A stretch of 16,909 bases of DNA from CALWZE01 sp964645785 (GCA_964645785.1 CAZYAV010000049.1:1-16909); one strand, 5' to 3'; numbered from the stretch's first letter, positions 1-5,676 are shown. Translations and numbers: made by a program. The notes: a model not told the origin generated them from the letters alone.

Positions 1-66
1 CTGTCCCGCGCGGTGCGGAATCAGAAAGCAAACCCGCCCGCTGCTCGGTGGAAGTCTGACGAAAGG

Positions 67-110
67 AAAAGCGGGGGAGCATTTTTCGCGGTTGAACCCG
101 CTGCTTTTTT
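67..110 (+). terminator. Probable intrinsic terminator of an upstream gene
   Basis: The stem AGCGGG (70-75) pairs with CCCGCT (97-102) and is followed by GC and six T residues (105-110). An A-rich run precedes the stem, so it could also work on the other strand. No gene end can be assigned with confidence in bases 1-66, so the terminated gene lies outside or only barely inside the window. Confidence 0.5.
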
Positions 111-184
111 CTTAGGATTGTTTTCCTGATCATTCAAGTCGGAGAAGGTCCGCTTTGCTCCGACAGTTTATGCCGAAAATTTAC

Positions 185-281
185 CTTTCCTTTGTATCTC
201 TTCCAGAACCCGTGCGCGCGCTGCCGGCGGATGCCGGGGAGGGATTGGCGCGTACTTCGGACGCATTCACGAATTTTTGTG
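185..281 (+). repeat. Left arm of a ~95-bp inverted repeat flanking the response regulator
   Basis: Bases 185-239 are an exact reverse complement of 961-1015 (55 of 55). The match continues through 281/921 with five mismatches and a two-base gap, giving about 90 identities over 95 aligned positions. The arm contains a small internal stem (CCGGC-GGAT-GCCGG). It lies outside the response-regulator gene. There is no sign of a transposase. The arms may be two copies of a dispersed genomic repeat in opposite orientation. Confidence 0.9.
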
Positions 282-324
282 AAAAAATCCGCCCTTCGAG
301 CCTTGCGCGCGGCTTGCCTGCGCC

Positions 325-378
325 GCGACCCGGAACGTTTACAACCGGTTTGGCCGGTTGCCGCGTGGTCGCTTTTTT
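325..378 (+). terminator. Possible terminator-like hairpin upstream of the response regulator
   Basis: GCGACC (325-330) can pair with GGTCGC (367-372), with an inner AACCGG/CCGGTT stem (343-348/354-359). Six T residues follow at 373-378. It sits 40 bases before the response-regulator start, so it could be either a read-through terminator or a leader attenuator. No good sigma-A promoter was found between it and the gene. Confidence 0.35.
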
Positions 379-418
379 ATAAGTTTTCTCCCCAAAATGA
401 ATGACAGGAGGCAAAGCA

Positions 419-811
419 ATGAAGATTCTATTAGCGGAAAGTGACTTTGGCAGCCGAAAGGTTGCCAATCGGTTGTTGTCACAGTATGGCGAATGCGATG
501 TGGTGGTGGACGGCGAAGAAGCCGTGGAATGCTTCGTTATGGCGCTTGAAAACAATGCGCCGTATGATTTGGCATGTCTCGACGCATTGATGCCTGTCAT
601 GGACGGACAGCAGGCTTTGGAAAAAATGCGAGAAACCGAAAGGCAGCGAAACATACCCCAGGGAAACCGGATCAAGGTCATCATGACATCGCAGCAAGGG
701 CTGAGCCACACCCCAAAAGAGGGCTGCGGAGCCGAGGACGAGATACTCCTGATAAAACCGTTTGATGAGGAAAAGCTTCAAGCTGCATTAAAGGAGCTGG
801 GATTGATTTAA
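419..811 (+). CDS. Stand-alone single-domain response regulator (CheY-like)
   Basis: This is a 130-residue receiver domain with no output domain. Phosphorylation is expected at D55, within CLDALMP, a normal receiver beta-3 context. The later signature residues T90 (in VIMTS) and K113 (in KPFD) are present. The beta-1 acidic site reads AESD (E7, S8, D9) instead of the usual two or three acidic residues, so one magnesium ligand position is changed. The start at 419 was chosen because AGGAGG at 406-411 lies seven bases upstream; an in-frame ATG at 401 precedes this ribosome binding site. Similar small receivers occur as relay or adaptor modules in Firmicutes. No histidine kinase lies nearby, so it is an orphan and its partner is unknown. 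It lies between two arms of an inverted repeat. Confidence 0.9.
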   Translation: MKILLAESDFGSRKVANRLLSQYGECDVVVDGEEAVECFVMALENNAPYDLACLDALMPVMDGQQALEKMRETERQRNIPQGNRIKVIMTSQQGLSHTPKEGCGAEDEILLIKPFDEEKLQAALKELGLI

Positions 812-920
812 ATTGGTTGCCAACGGGAAATACGCCAAAGCCAATACAACAAAACTTCGGAAAAATCCTTTTTCGGATAGAAAGTGTCCTTTTGAAACAG
901 GTGTCACTTGTGATATTTTG

Positions 921-1015
921 CATAAAAATTCGTGAATGGATCTGAAGTGCGCGCCAATCCCCCCGGCATCCGCCGGCAGCGCGCGCACGGGTTCTGGAAG
1001 AGATACAAAGGAAAG
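921..1015 (-). repeat. Right arm of the ~95-bp inverted repeat
   Basis: This is the reverse complement of 185-281, with 961-1015 matching exactly. Together the two arms enclose about 640 bases containing the response regulator and its ribosome binding site. The divergence is confined to the inner end, nearest the gene. Confidence 0.9.
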
Positions 1016-1105
1016 CTGAATTGGCTAAAAATTGAGCTCTTTACGGCAGAATTCCCCGCCTTTCGCATTTGTTTGCAAAAATATAAAGCGCCGGGATTAG
1101 GGACA

Positions 1106-1168
1106 GCCACATAAGGAAGCTTTTTATCCAAAACCGGTGTTGCCTATTATGTGGCCGCACCGGTTTTG
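1106..1168 (+). repeat. Interleaved inverted repeats (A-B-A'-B'), possible attenuator-like RNA switch
   Basis: GCCACATAAGG (1106-1116) pairs with 1143-1155 with a two-base bulge. CAAAACCGGTG (1129-1139) pairs perfectly with CACCGGTTTTG (1158-1168). The two pairings cross each other. The linker between A' and B' is only two bases, so a simultaneous pseudoknot looks sterically unlikely and alternative hairpins are more plausible. The second hairpin, with A-rich and T-rich flanks, resembles a bidirectional terminator. Confidence 0.6.
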
Positions 1169-1188
1169 CATATTTGGAAAATGTCAAT

Positions 1189-1237
1189 CCATTTTCCCTG
1201 CTTGCCGGTTTATAGAACCGGCAAAGCAAATGAATGG
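1189..1237 (+). repeat. Hairpin upstream of the CPBP gene
   Basis: TTGCCGGTT (1202-1210) and AACCGGCAA (1216-1224) form a perfect nine-base-pair stem with a five-base TATAG loop. It is prolonged by TGC/GCA and by the outer pairing CCATT (1189-1193) with AATGG (1233-1237). No T-tract follows, so it is not a simple terminator. Function unknown. Confidence 0.55.
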
Positions 1238-1284
1238 TCACTTTTGAGTTGCGACGGAACGACAAATCGGAATTTATTGAAAAG

Positions 1285-1313
1285 TTGACTGGAATAAACT
1301 ATATAGATTTATA
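1285..1313 (+). promoter_or_regulatory. Possible sigma-A promoter of the CPBP gene
   Basis: TTGACT (1285-1290) lies 17 bases before TTTATA (1308-1313); TATACT at 1310-1315 is an alternative with a 19-base spacer. Transcription would begin near 1320, only a few bases before the ATG at 1325. This would give a nearly leaderless transcript, consistent with the missing ribosome binding site. Confidence 0.4.
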
Positions 1314-1324
1314 CTCAACACTGA

Positions 1325-1966
1325 ATGAAAAAAATTTCAAAATTGCGTACTTCGCTTATTATTTATGCCATGATACTTTATGGTTTATGGAGCTTATTAG
1401 AATTGTACTTGAAAACCCAAATTGGAATTGACGAATTTACAAAAGAAGTATATATCAAGCTTGTGCTCTGGCTTTTGCCTGCAATCGTGATTCATTTTCG
1501 TTTTAGTGACAATATGTTCATCAAAAAGGAAGAAATGTATCTATTAAGGAAAAACTGCTGGATAATTGTTCCAATAATGATATTATTTACAATTTATATT
1601 TTTATAAGTGAATACTTGACCAATAGTAAGATTACGATAAGCGAGTCTTTTGGAATAAACACTGTAGTAGAGGTTCTTTCTATAGCTATCGGAGAAGAAA
1701 TGGTTTTTAGAGGACTGTTTTTGAATGCTATATTGAACGATAAGAAAAAGTATCTTGCTGTGTTTATCAATTCTTTGATGTTTTTAATTATTCATTTTCC
1801 TGCGTGGATTCAAGGCGATATATTTATTTCGGTATTCACAAGTGGAGGATTCATCACTGTTTTGCTGGTAAGCTGTATTTTCAGTTTTGTTTTTATTAAG
1901 ACCAAAAGTATCTGGACAGCTATTTTTCTACATTTCTGGTGGGATTTATTGTTGTTTATGTTTTGA
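1325..1966 (+). CDS. CPBP-family intramembrane glutamic-type endopeptidase
   Basis: This 213-residue polytopic membrane protein carries all three CPBP (Abi/Rce1-like) motifs. These are EExxxR (E124, E125, R129 in GEEMVFRG), FxxxH (F153 to H157) and HxxxD (H203 to D207), which in this family supply catalytic and water- or metal-positioning residues within the membrane. Hydrophobic segments fall near residues 9-28, 46-58, 79-96, 145-160, 168-190 and 197-213. Family members process prenylated or bacteriocin-related peptides or provide self-immunity; the substrate here cannot be inferred. The TGA immediately upstream in frame makes 1325 the first possible start, and no Shine-Dalgarno sequence is visible. 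The gene is strikingly AT-rich with many ATA, TTA and AGA codons, unlike its GC-rich neighbours, which suggests horizontal acquisition. A strong terminator closes the unit. Confidence 0.88.
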   Translation: MKKISKLRTSLIIYAMILYGLWSLLELYLKTQIGIDEFTKEVYIKLVLWLLPAIVIHFRFSDNMFIKKEEMYLLRKNCWIIVPIMILFTIYIFISEYLTNSKITISESFGINTVVEVLSIAIGEEMVFRGLFLNAILNDKKKYLAVFINSLMFLIIHFPAWIQGDIFISVFTSGGFITVLLVSCIFSFVFIKTKSIWTAIFLHFWWDLLLFMF

Positions 1967-1992
1967 TAAGATAACTTCCGATTTATCGGAGA

Positions 1993-2008
1993 GATCATGC
2001 GCATGATC
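1993..2008. repeat. Perfect 16-bp palindrome
   Basis: GATCATGCGCATGATC is its own reverse complement. It lies between the CPBP stop codon and the strong terminator. A smaller hairpin (TCCGAT/ATCGGA, 1977-1990) sits directly before it. It could be a protein-binding site or a remnant of a mobile-element junction; nothing decides between these. Confidence 0.6.
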
Positions 2009-2017
2009 CTACACAGA

Positions 2018-2069
2018 AAAAAGCACCTGCTGAAAAGAGATTTAGATTTCTTTTCAGCAGGTGCTTTTT
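2018..2069. terminator. Strong bidirectional intrinsic terminator
   Basis: A perfect 21-base-pair stem (2018-2038 with 2049-2069) has a ten-base loop, with A5 on one side and T5 on the other. It ends transcription of the CPBP gene on the plus strand. It could equally stop leftward transcripts from the ZIP transporter gene, for which no nearer terminator was seen. Confidence 0.9.
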
Positions 2070-2322
2070 AATTCCTTATACGGCTGCCCATTTGTTGTCC
2101 CGGCGCTTTTTATACGCGCACTGTGTCTGCCTTACGCCGCCGCCATGTGGCTCTGCGATGCCGAAAAGCCCAATGCAGCCGGTAATTTATGCATAGGCCG
2201 AGAAAAAAGGGAATCCTCCGCATAGCCCGGCTTGCAGGAAACACGCAAAACCTGCGCGGCGGTTGGGAGCCCCGATGCCAGGGGGATTCAGCGCCGCCTT
2301 GCCGTTTCTGCGCCGTGCGCGC
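2070..2322. other. Gene-free stretch, no recognisable function
   Basis: About 250 GC-rich bases separate the terminator from the stop codon of the ZIP transporter. Reading frames here lack ribosome binding sites and recognisable composition. No tRNA, promoter or clear hairpin-plus-T-tract was identified. Confidence 0.5.
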
Positions 2323-3105
2323 TCATCCCAACGCCACATCCAGTGCCAGCATCACCGTAAAGCCCGCCGTGAAAAACAGGGTTCCCAGGTTGGAGTGCTC
2401 CCCGGCGGAGGCCTCGGGAATCAGCTCCTCCACCACCACATAGACCATCGCCCCCGCCGCAAAGCTGAGCAGGTAGGGCAGCGCCGGGAGAATCAGCCCC
2501 GCCGCCCAGATTGTGAGGATGGCGGCGATGGGCTCCACCACGCCCGAGAGGACGCCGTACAAAAACGCCCGGCCTTTGCCCATCCCCTGCGCGCGGAGGG
2601 GCATGGAGATGATGGCGCCCTCCGGGAAGTTCTGAATTGCAATCCCGGCGGACAGAGCGAGAACCCCGGCCGCGGTGATGCCGCCGCTTCCCGCCATCCA
2701 GCCCGCAAGCACAATGCCCGCCGCCATGCCCTCCGGGATGTTGTGCAGGGTGACGGCCAGCACCAGCATGGAGGTTCGTTTCAGCTTGGTGCGGGGGCCT
2801 TCCGGCTCGTCGCTGTTCTGGTGGAGGTGGGGGACGGTTTTGTCCAGCAGCAGCAGGAACAGCACGCCCAGCCAGAAGCCGACGACCGCGGGCAAGAACG
2901 CCCACTGCCCCATAGCCGACGCCTGCTCGATGGCGGGCACCAGCAGGCTCCAGACGGAAGCCGCAACCATGACGCCGGCCGCAAAACCGGTTAGGGCGCG
3001 CTGTACCTTGGGATGCAGCGCGCCGCGGATTGCGAACACGCCCGCCGCGCCCAAAAGGGTGCCGAAAAACGGGAGCAGGATTCCCTGTAATATAGTTGCG
3101 GACAT
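2323..3105 (-). CDS. ZIP-family divalent metal (probably zinc) transporter
   Basis: This 260-residue integral membrane protein has about eight hydrophobic helices. It imports divalent metal ions such as zinc across the cytoplasmic membrane in characterised bacterial ZIPs (ZupT-type); the exact metal cannot be told. The diagnostic helix-4 motif HNIPEG (H121, N122, E125) and helix-5 motif NFPEG (N159, E162) form the binuclear metal site. Acidic E226-E227 lies in a later helix. A short His-containing loop (PHLHQ, near 92-96) lies between helices 3 and 4, where ZIP proteins usually have a variable His-rich loop. GGAGG (complement at 3112-3116) lies six bases before the ATG and fixes the start. 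It is transcribed alone from a near-consensus promoter, divergently from the DUF4830 gene. Confidence 0.93.
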   Translation of the reverse strand: MSATILQGILLPFFGTLLGAAGVFAIRGALHPKVQRALTGFAAGVMVAASVWSLLVPAIEQASAMGQWAFLPAVVGFWLGVLFLLLLDKTVPHLHQNSDEPEGPRTKLKRTSMLVLAVTLHNIPEGMAAGIVLAGWMAGSGGITAAGVLALSAGIAIQNFPEGAIISMPLRAQGMGKGRAFLYGVLSGVVEPIAAILTIWAAGLILPALPYLLSFAAGAMVYVVVEELIPEASAGEHSNLGTLFFTAGFTVMLALDVALG

Positions 3106-3124
3106 GGCGCGCCTCCGGGTTCGG

Positions 3125-3140
3125 GCCGGCCGAAGCCGGC
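3125..3140 (-). promoter_or_regulatory. UUCG-tetraloop hairpin in the ZIP leader
   Basis: On the minus-strand RNA, GCCGGC-UUCG-GCCGGC forms a perfect six-base-pair stem with the very stable UUCG tetraloop. It sits between the promoter and the ribosome binding site. It may stabilise the transcript or be part of post-transcriptional control; no riboswitch family was recognised. Confidence 0.5.
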
Positions 3141-3156
3141 TGATTTTATACCTGTC

Positions 3157-3185
3157 ATTATATCGGCGCCCCGCCCGCCCGTCAA
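3157..3185 (-). promoter_or_regulatory. Sigma-A promoter of the ZIP transporter
   Basis: Read on the minus strand, TTGACG (complement of 3180-3185) is separated by exactly 17 bases from TATAAT (complement of 3157-3162). Transcription would start near 3150, giving a leader of about 45 bases that contains the UUCG hairpin. Confidence 0.85.
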
Positions 3186-3442
3186 GCGCAGCCTGCGCCC
3201 TGGGAAATCGCCCGGCGCAGGGCAGATGAAACCAATGCGGTCTATGCCCTCACCATGCAGGATGCCGCCGGGGATCCGGGCGCGCAGGGCAGATTGAACC
3301 CCGGCCGGAGAACCGGGCGGGCGGCGAACCGGACACGGCGCGGGGGAATTTTCCGGCTCTATGCGCGCGCCGCATGAATCCCGAAAATGCGACATATAGA
3401 TTTAACACGACAAAAAAGAGCTTGAAGGGGTGTTTGAATCAT
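3186..3442. other. Gene-poor divergent region between ZIP and DUF4830 genes
   Basis: No supported gene is present. A 13-base direct repeat GCGCAGGGCAGAT occurs at 3215-3227 and 3282-3294. TATAGA at 3395-3400 could be a -10 element for the rightward gene, but no matching -35 is seen. Confidence 0.4.
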
Positions 3443-3997
3443 ATGGTAGCGGCTTCAGTCGGCAAAAAGCAGGTTGGGAAAACGGTGCTTACCGCCGTTG
3501 TGCTGGTTGCGCTTGTGCTTGCGGCAATCTTTGTTGTGGGCAGGATCCGGGGCGGCGGCAGCGATGAAAAAATCGCGGGGGACACTGCCGAGCAGCGGGA
3601 GGAATACCTGCGCGGTATCGGGCTTGCGGTTGATCCGACCAGCTCGGTTGCGGAGGTCAAGGTTCCCGAGGAGTTTGACGAGCGGTTCACCGAATACAAC
3701 GCCATGCTGCAAACGACCGGCTTTGACCTGAGCGGCCTGCGCGGCGAGACGGTCAAAAAGTGCACCTATACCGTGACTAACAGACCCGAGCTGAGCGACA
3801 ATCTCTCCGCCGTGCTGCTCATTCACAAAGGGGAAATCGTCGCGGGGCATCTGCTGGATGTGGGGACGGGAATGCTCTACCCGCTGTTTGAGGTGAACGA
3901 ACCCGCGCAGGAGACCATTCTGCCGGTGCCGCAGCCCGAGCAGCCGGAGCCGGAAACAGAGGAAACCCTCGCCGAGGCGGCCTATCCGACCGACTGA
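3443..3997 (+). CDS. Membrane-anchored DUF4830-domain protein
   Basis: This 184-residue protein has an N-terminal membrane helix (about 13-33) after a positively charged start, followed by an extracytoplasmic domain at about 48-145. The pattern 'AEQREEYLRGIGLAVDP', then 'VPEEFDERFTEYN', then 'TGFDLSGLRG' and a VTNRP strand matches, from memory, the DUF4830 family found mainly in Clostridia, whose function is unknown. The C-terminal tail (157-178) is rich in Pro, Gln and Glu. The start at 3443 was chosen because GAAGGGG (3424-3430) lies 12 bases upstream and the helix then begins near the N terminus. An in-frame ATG at 3374 has no ribosome binding site. A strong terminator follows about 65 bases after the stop. 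The gene stands alone and converges with the isomerase gene. Confidence 0.8.
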   Translation: MVAASVGKKQVGKTVLTAVVLVALVLAAIFVVGRIRGGGSDEKIAGDTAEQREEYLRGIGLAVDPTSSVAEVKVPEEFDERFTEYNAMLQTTGFDLSGLRGETVKKCTYTVTNRPELSDNLSAVLLIHKGEIVAGHLLDVGTGMLYPLFEVNEPAQETILPVPQPEQPEPETEETLAEAAYPTD

Positions 3998-4062
3998 GGC
4001 GGCGTCTCCCCGAGCCGGGCGGCCGCGCCCCGGGATGCCCGCCCGCGGCCGGGGCAAAAGGG

Positions 4063-4104
4063 AAACAGGCGGGGCGCAGGATTCCGCGCCCCGCCTGTTT
4101 TTTT
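4063..4104. terminator. Bidirectional terminator between DUF4830 and isomerase genes
   Basis: A perfect 15-base-pair GC-rich stem (4063-4077 with 4086-4100) has an eight-base loop, followed by a T-tract at 4098-4104. It lies between two convergent genes. Minus-strand transcripts would also meet a T-rich stretch, so it probably serves both. Confidence 0.9.
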
Positions 4105-4150
4105 GCATGGTTCAACGCGCCTGCCGCCGGGCAGGGAAGTCGCGGCGGAC

Positions 4151-4924
4151 TCAGTCCGTTTTGGCGTCCGCGTCCGGCTCCGCGGCGGTGTAGGTGCCGA
4201 CGGTGACGCTCAGCAGCTTCATGTCGCGCGTCGGGCGGTCGTCCTCGTCCACCTTGACCTTGGCAATCTGCTGCACCACGTCCAGCCCCTCATAAACCTG
4301 GCCGAACACGGTGTAGCGGAAATCCAGCCCCGGCTGACCGCCGAGCGTCTTGTAGCCCTCGATCACCTCGTCGGTAAAGCTGCCGTCGGTCGTCGCCTGC
4401 ATCTGGGAAATCAGATCGCCGGAAACGGTCGATCCGGCGACAATGTAAAACTGGCTCTTGTTCTGGTTGGCCGACGCGTTGGCCATGCCGAGCGCGCCGG
4501 TGAAGTGGTGCAGCGCGGGGCTCGTCTCGTTCGCAAACGGGGCGCCGGACGCACTTTCCCCGCCCCTGCCGGTGCCGGTGGGGTCGCCCGTCTGGATGAC
4601 AAAGCCCGCCACAACCCGGTGGAAGAGCATATCCTTGTAGTACTCCGCGTTTGCAAGGTCGATGAAATTTTTCACCGCGAGCGGGGCATACTCTGGATAG
4701 AGTACCGCCTTAATCGTCCCCTCGCTCGTCTCGATTGTGACGACGGTGTCCCCCTCCTGCGGCACCGCAAGCTGGGGGCAGGCGGGAACCTGAACGGCGG
4801 GCGGCTGCGGGTCGGTCTGGTCGGCCTCGCCGGTCTGATTGCCGGAATCCTCCTTTTTGCCGCAGGAGACAAGAAGCAGGGCGGCAAGCAAAAGCGTCAG
4901 GACTGCGCGGAAATATTTTTTCAT
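4151..4924 (-). CDS. Cyclophilin-type peptidyl-prolyl cis-trans isomerase, lipoprotein
   Basis: This 257-residue protein begins with a lipoprotein signal: MKKYF, a hydrophobic stretch, then lipobox LVSC with C21 as the lipidation site. It is therefore expected on the outer face of the membrane, where it would catalyse proline isomerisation and aid folding of secreted proteins. A Glu/Asp/Gln-rich linker (22-45) leads to the cyclophilin fold. Catalytic-site residues are visible: FHR (101-103, R103 being the expected catalytic Arg), Q111 in the FVIQTGDPTGTGRGG block, GMANA (147-151), QFY (158-160) and TVFGQV (205-210). The usual His before VFG is replaced by Tyr-Thr. The start at 4924 is supported by GAGGGTG nine bases upstream and the signal peptide. 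Upstream in-frame codons are not a plausible N terminus. It is divergent from the DUF1292 gene. Confidence 0.93.
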   Translation of the reverse strand: MKKYFRAVLTLLLAALLLVSCGKKEDSGNQTGEADQTDPQPPAVQVPACPQLAVPQEGDTVVTIETSEGTIKAVLYPEYAPLAVKNFIDLANAEYYKDMLFHRVVAGFVIQTGDPTGTGRGGESASGAPFANETSPALHHFTGALGMANASANQNKSQFYIVAGSTVSGDLISQMQATTDGSFTDEVIEGYKTLGGQPGLDFRYTVFGQVYEGLDVVQQIAKVKVDEDDRPTRDMKLLSVTVGTYTAAEPDADAKTD

Positions 4925-4976
4925 AGATTCGTCACCCTCTTGATGGCAGAATAAGGACGCGGCAGAGCCGCCGCGC

Positions 4977-4999
4977 CGTAGAACAATACTAATTCTACG
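4977..4999. promoter_or_regulatory. Operator-like inverted repeat over the isomerase promoter
   Basis: CGTAGAA (4977-4983) and TTCTACG (4993-4999) are perfect inverted half-sites with a nine-base centre. The repeat covers the -10 box and probable start site of the isomerase gene. It could be a repressor site or form a small hairpin at the transcript start. No T-tract follows on either strand in the right position, so it is not a terminator. Confidence 0.45.
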
Positions 5000-5020
5000 A
5001 AAAAATCGGCCAAAAGGCAA
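4992..5020 (-). promoter_or_regulatory. Probable sigma-A promoter of the isomerase gene
   Basis: On the minus strand TTGCCT (complement of 5015-5020) is followed after 17 bases by TAGAAT (complement of 4992-4997). The -35 box lies only seven bases from the -35 box of the divergent DUF1292 promoter. Confidence 0.65.
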
Positions 5021-5027
5021 TATCTAT

Positions 5028-5056
5028 TTGACGCGGGCGGCGAAAGGATGTAAAAT
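5028..5056 (+). promoter_or_regulatory. Sigma-A promoter of the DUF1292 gene
   Basis: TTGACG (5028-5033), a 17-base spacer and TAAAAT (5051-5056) precede the gene by about 36 bases. The promoter is back to back with that of the isomerase lipoprotein. Confidence 0.8.
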
Positions 5057-5092
5057 AAAAACAGGCACAGTGCCGACGGAAGGAGAACAAGC

Positions 5093-5428
5093 ATGGACGA
5101 AAATCAGGCCGGCCTCCCCCGGAACGAGGAGGAGACGGACTTTCTGGCCGACATCATCGTGCTGACCGACGAAGAGGGCGTTGAGCATTCGTTTGAGCTG
5201 GTGGACACGCTGGAGCTGGACGGCAACGAGTATGTGGCGCTGGTCACAACCCTGGACGACACCAACGACATCCTGGAGGATGACGGCAATCTTGTCATTA
5301 TGAAGATCGTCTCGGAGGAGGGCGAGGAGGAAATCCTCGAAATCATCGAGGACGACGACGAGTTCGAGAAGATCAGCGACATCTTTATGGAACGGCTGTC
5401 CGACCTGTACGAGTTCGACGGCGAGTGA
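5093..5428 (+). CDS. Small acidic DUF1292 (YrzB-like) protein
   Basis: The 111-residue product is strongly acidic with almost no Cys or aromatic clusters. The core 'DIIVLTDEEGVEHSFELVD', then 'YVALV', then an acidic segment and 'VIMKI' and 'LEIIEDDDEFEKI', fits the DUF1292 family, widespread in Firmicutes and of unknown biochemical role. In Bacillus the homologue lies beside yrrK near alaS; that neighbourhood is absent here. No signal peptide or membrane helix is seen, so a cytoplasmic location is expected. AAGGAGA (5080-5086) six bases upstream and the promoter at 5028-5056 fix the start. The gene appears to be transcribed alone. Confidence 0.85.
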   Translation: MDENQAGLPRNEEETDFLADIIVLTDEEGVEHSFELVDTLELDGNEYVALVTTLDDTNDILEDDGNLVIMKIVSEEGEEEILEIIEDDDEFEKISDIFMERLSDLYEFDGE

Positions 5429-5494
5429 GTGAGCGGCGACCCTGCCTTGTGCGATGTGTTGCATCCTCTTTTTAATCCGACAACCATTAGAATA

Positions 5495-5676
5495 GGGAAT
5501 TCCGCTTCTTCCGGCGATTGCAGGCCCTCCCCCGCGGGGCAGAGGGGAACATGAAACGGAAGAGAGAATTTTACCCGCCGTCTTTCGCGACGGGTTCTAA
5601 AATGGGTGCAGACGGCAAGGCGGGGTCAGTGGAGAATATCCGGCAGGGGGCGGGCACACCGCCCCCTGCTCTTTTT
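5495..5676 (+). ncRNA. Possible structured RNA or leader ending in a terminator
   Basis: The stretch folds on inspection into a long imperfect hairpin. AATTC (5498-5502) pairs with GAATT (5566-5570), TCTTCCG (5507-5513) with CGGAAGA (5557-5563), and CCCTC (5525-5529) with GAGGG (5542-5546). A second hairpin lies at 5573-5595 and a terminator at 5643-5675. A TAGAAT box (5488-5493) lies just upstream but lacks a clear -35. No known RNA family was recognised. It could be an independent small RNA, the 3' region of the DUF1292 transcript, or an attenuating leader for tcdA. Confidence 0.3.
5643..5675 (+). terminator. Intrinsic terminator upstream of tcdA
   Basis: GCAGGGGGCGG (5643-5653) and CCGCCCCCTGC (5659-5669) form a perfect 11-base-pair stem with a five-base loop, followed by TCTTTTT. 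It ends the DUF1292 transcript or the possible RNA upstream. Confidence 0.85.

Larger units (their letters stand above)
812..1324. other. Gene-free stretch between response regulator and CPBP gene
   Basis: No convincing coding sequence is seen in about 510 bases. It holds the right arm of the inverted repeat (921-1015), a pair of interleaved inverted repeats (1106-1168) and a further hairpin (1202-1224). A possible promoter for the CPBP gene lies at 1285-1313. No clear terminator for the response regulator was found. A short reading frame beginning at 1234 runs out of frame into the CPBP gene and was not accepted. Confidence 0.7.

Noticed and set aside
1..66. Possible C-terminal end of an upstream gene (one frame closes at 57-59, just before the terminator)
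   Set aside because: Only 18 codons are visible, without recognisable similarity, and the other two frames are also open for longer, so no frame can be chosen.
185..1015. Insertion sequence with terminal inverted repeats
   Set aside because: No transposase lies between the arms, no target-site duplication could be seen, and the enclosed gene is a response regulator.
1106..1168. H-type RNA pseudoknot
   Set aside because: A two-base linker would have to span an 11-base-pair stem. Alternative hairpins are more plausible.
1234..1431. Short open frame overlapping the start of the CPBP gene
   Set aside because: It has no ribosome binding site, runs in another frame over a well-supported gene, and shows no known motif.
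2263..2994. Long plus-strand open frames opposite the ZIP gene
   Set aside because: They are low-complexity, GC-driven antisense frames; the minus strand holds a complete ZIP protein with a promoter and ribosome binding site.
5495..5676. 6S RNA or a known riboswitch
   Set aside because: The 5' and 3' ends do not form a closing stem as in 6S RNA, and no conserved riboswitch core was recognised.
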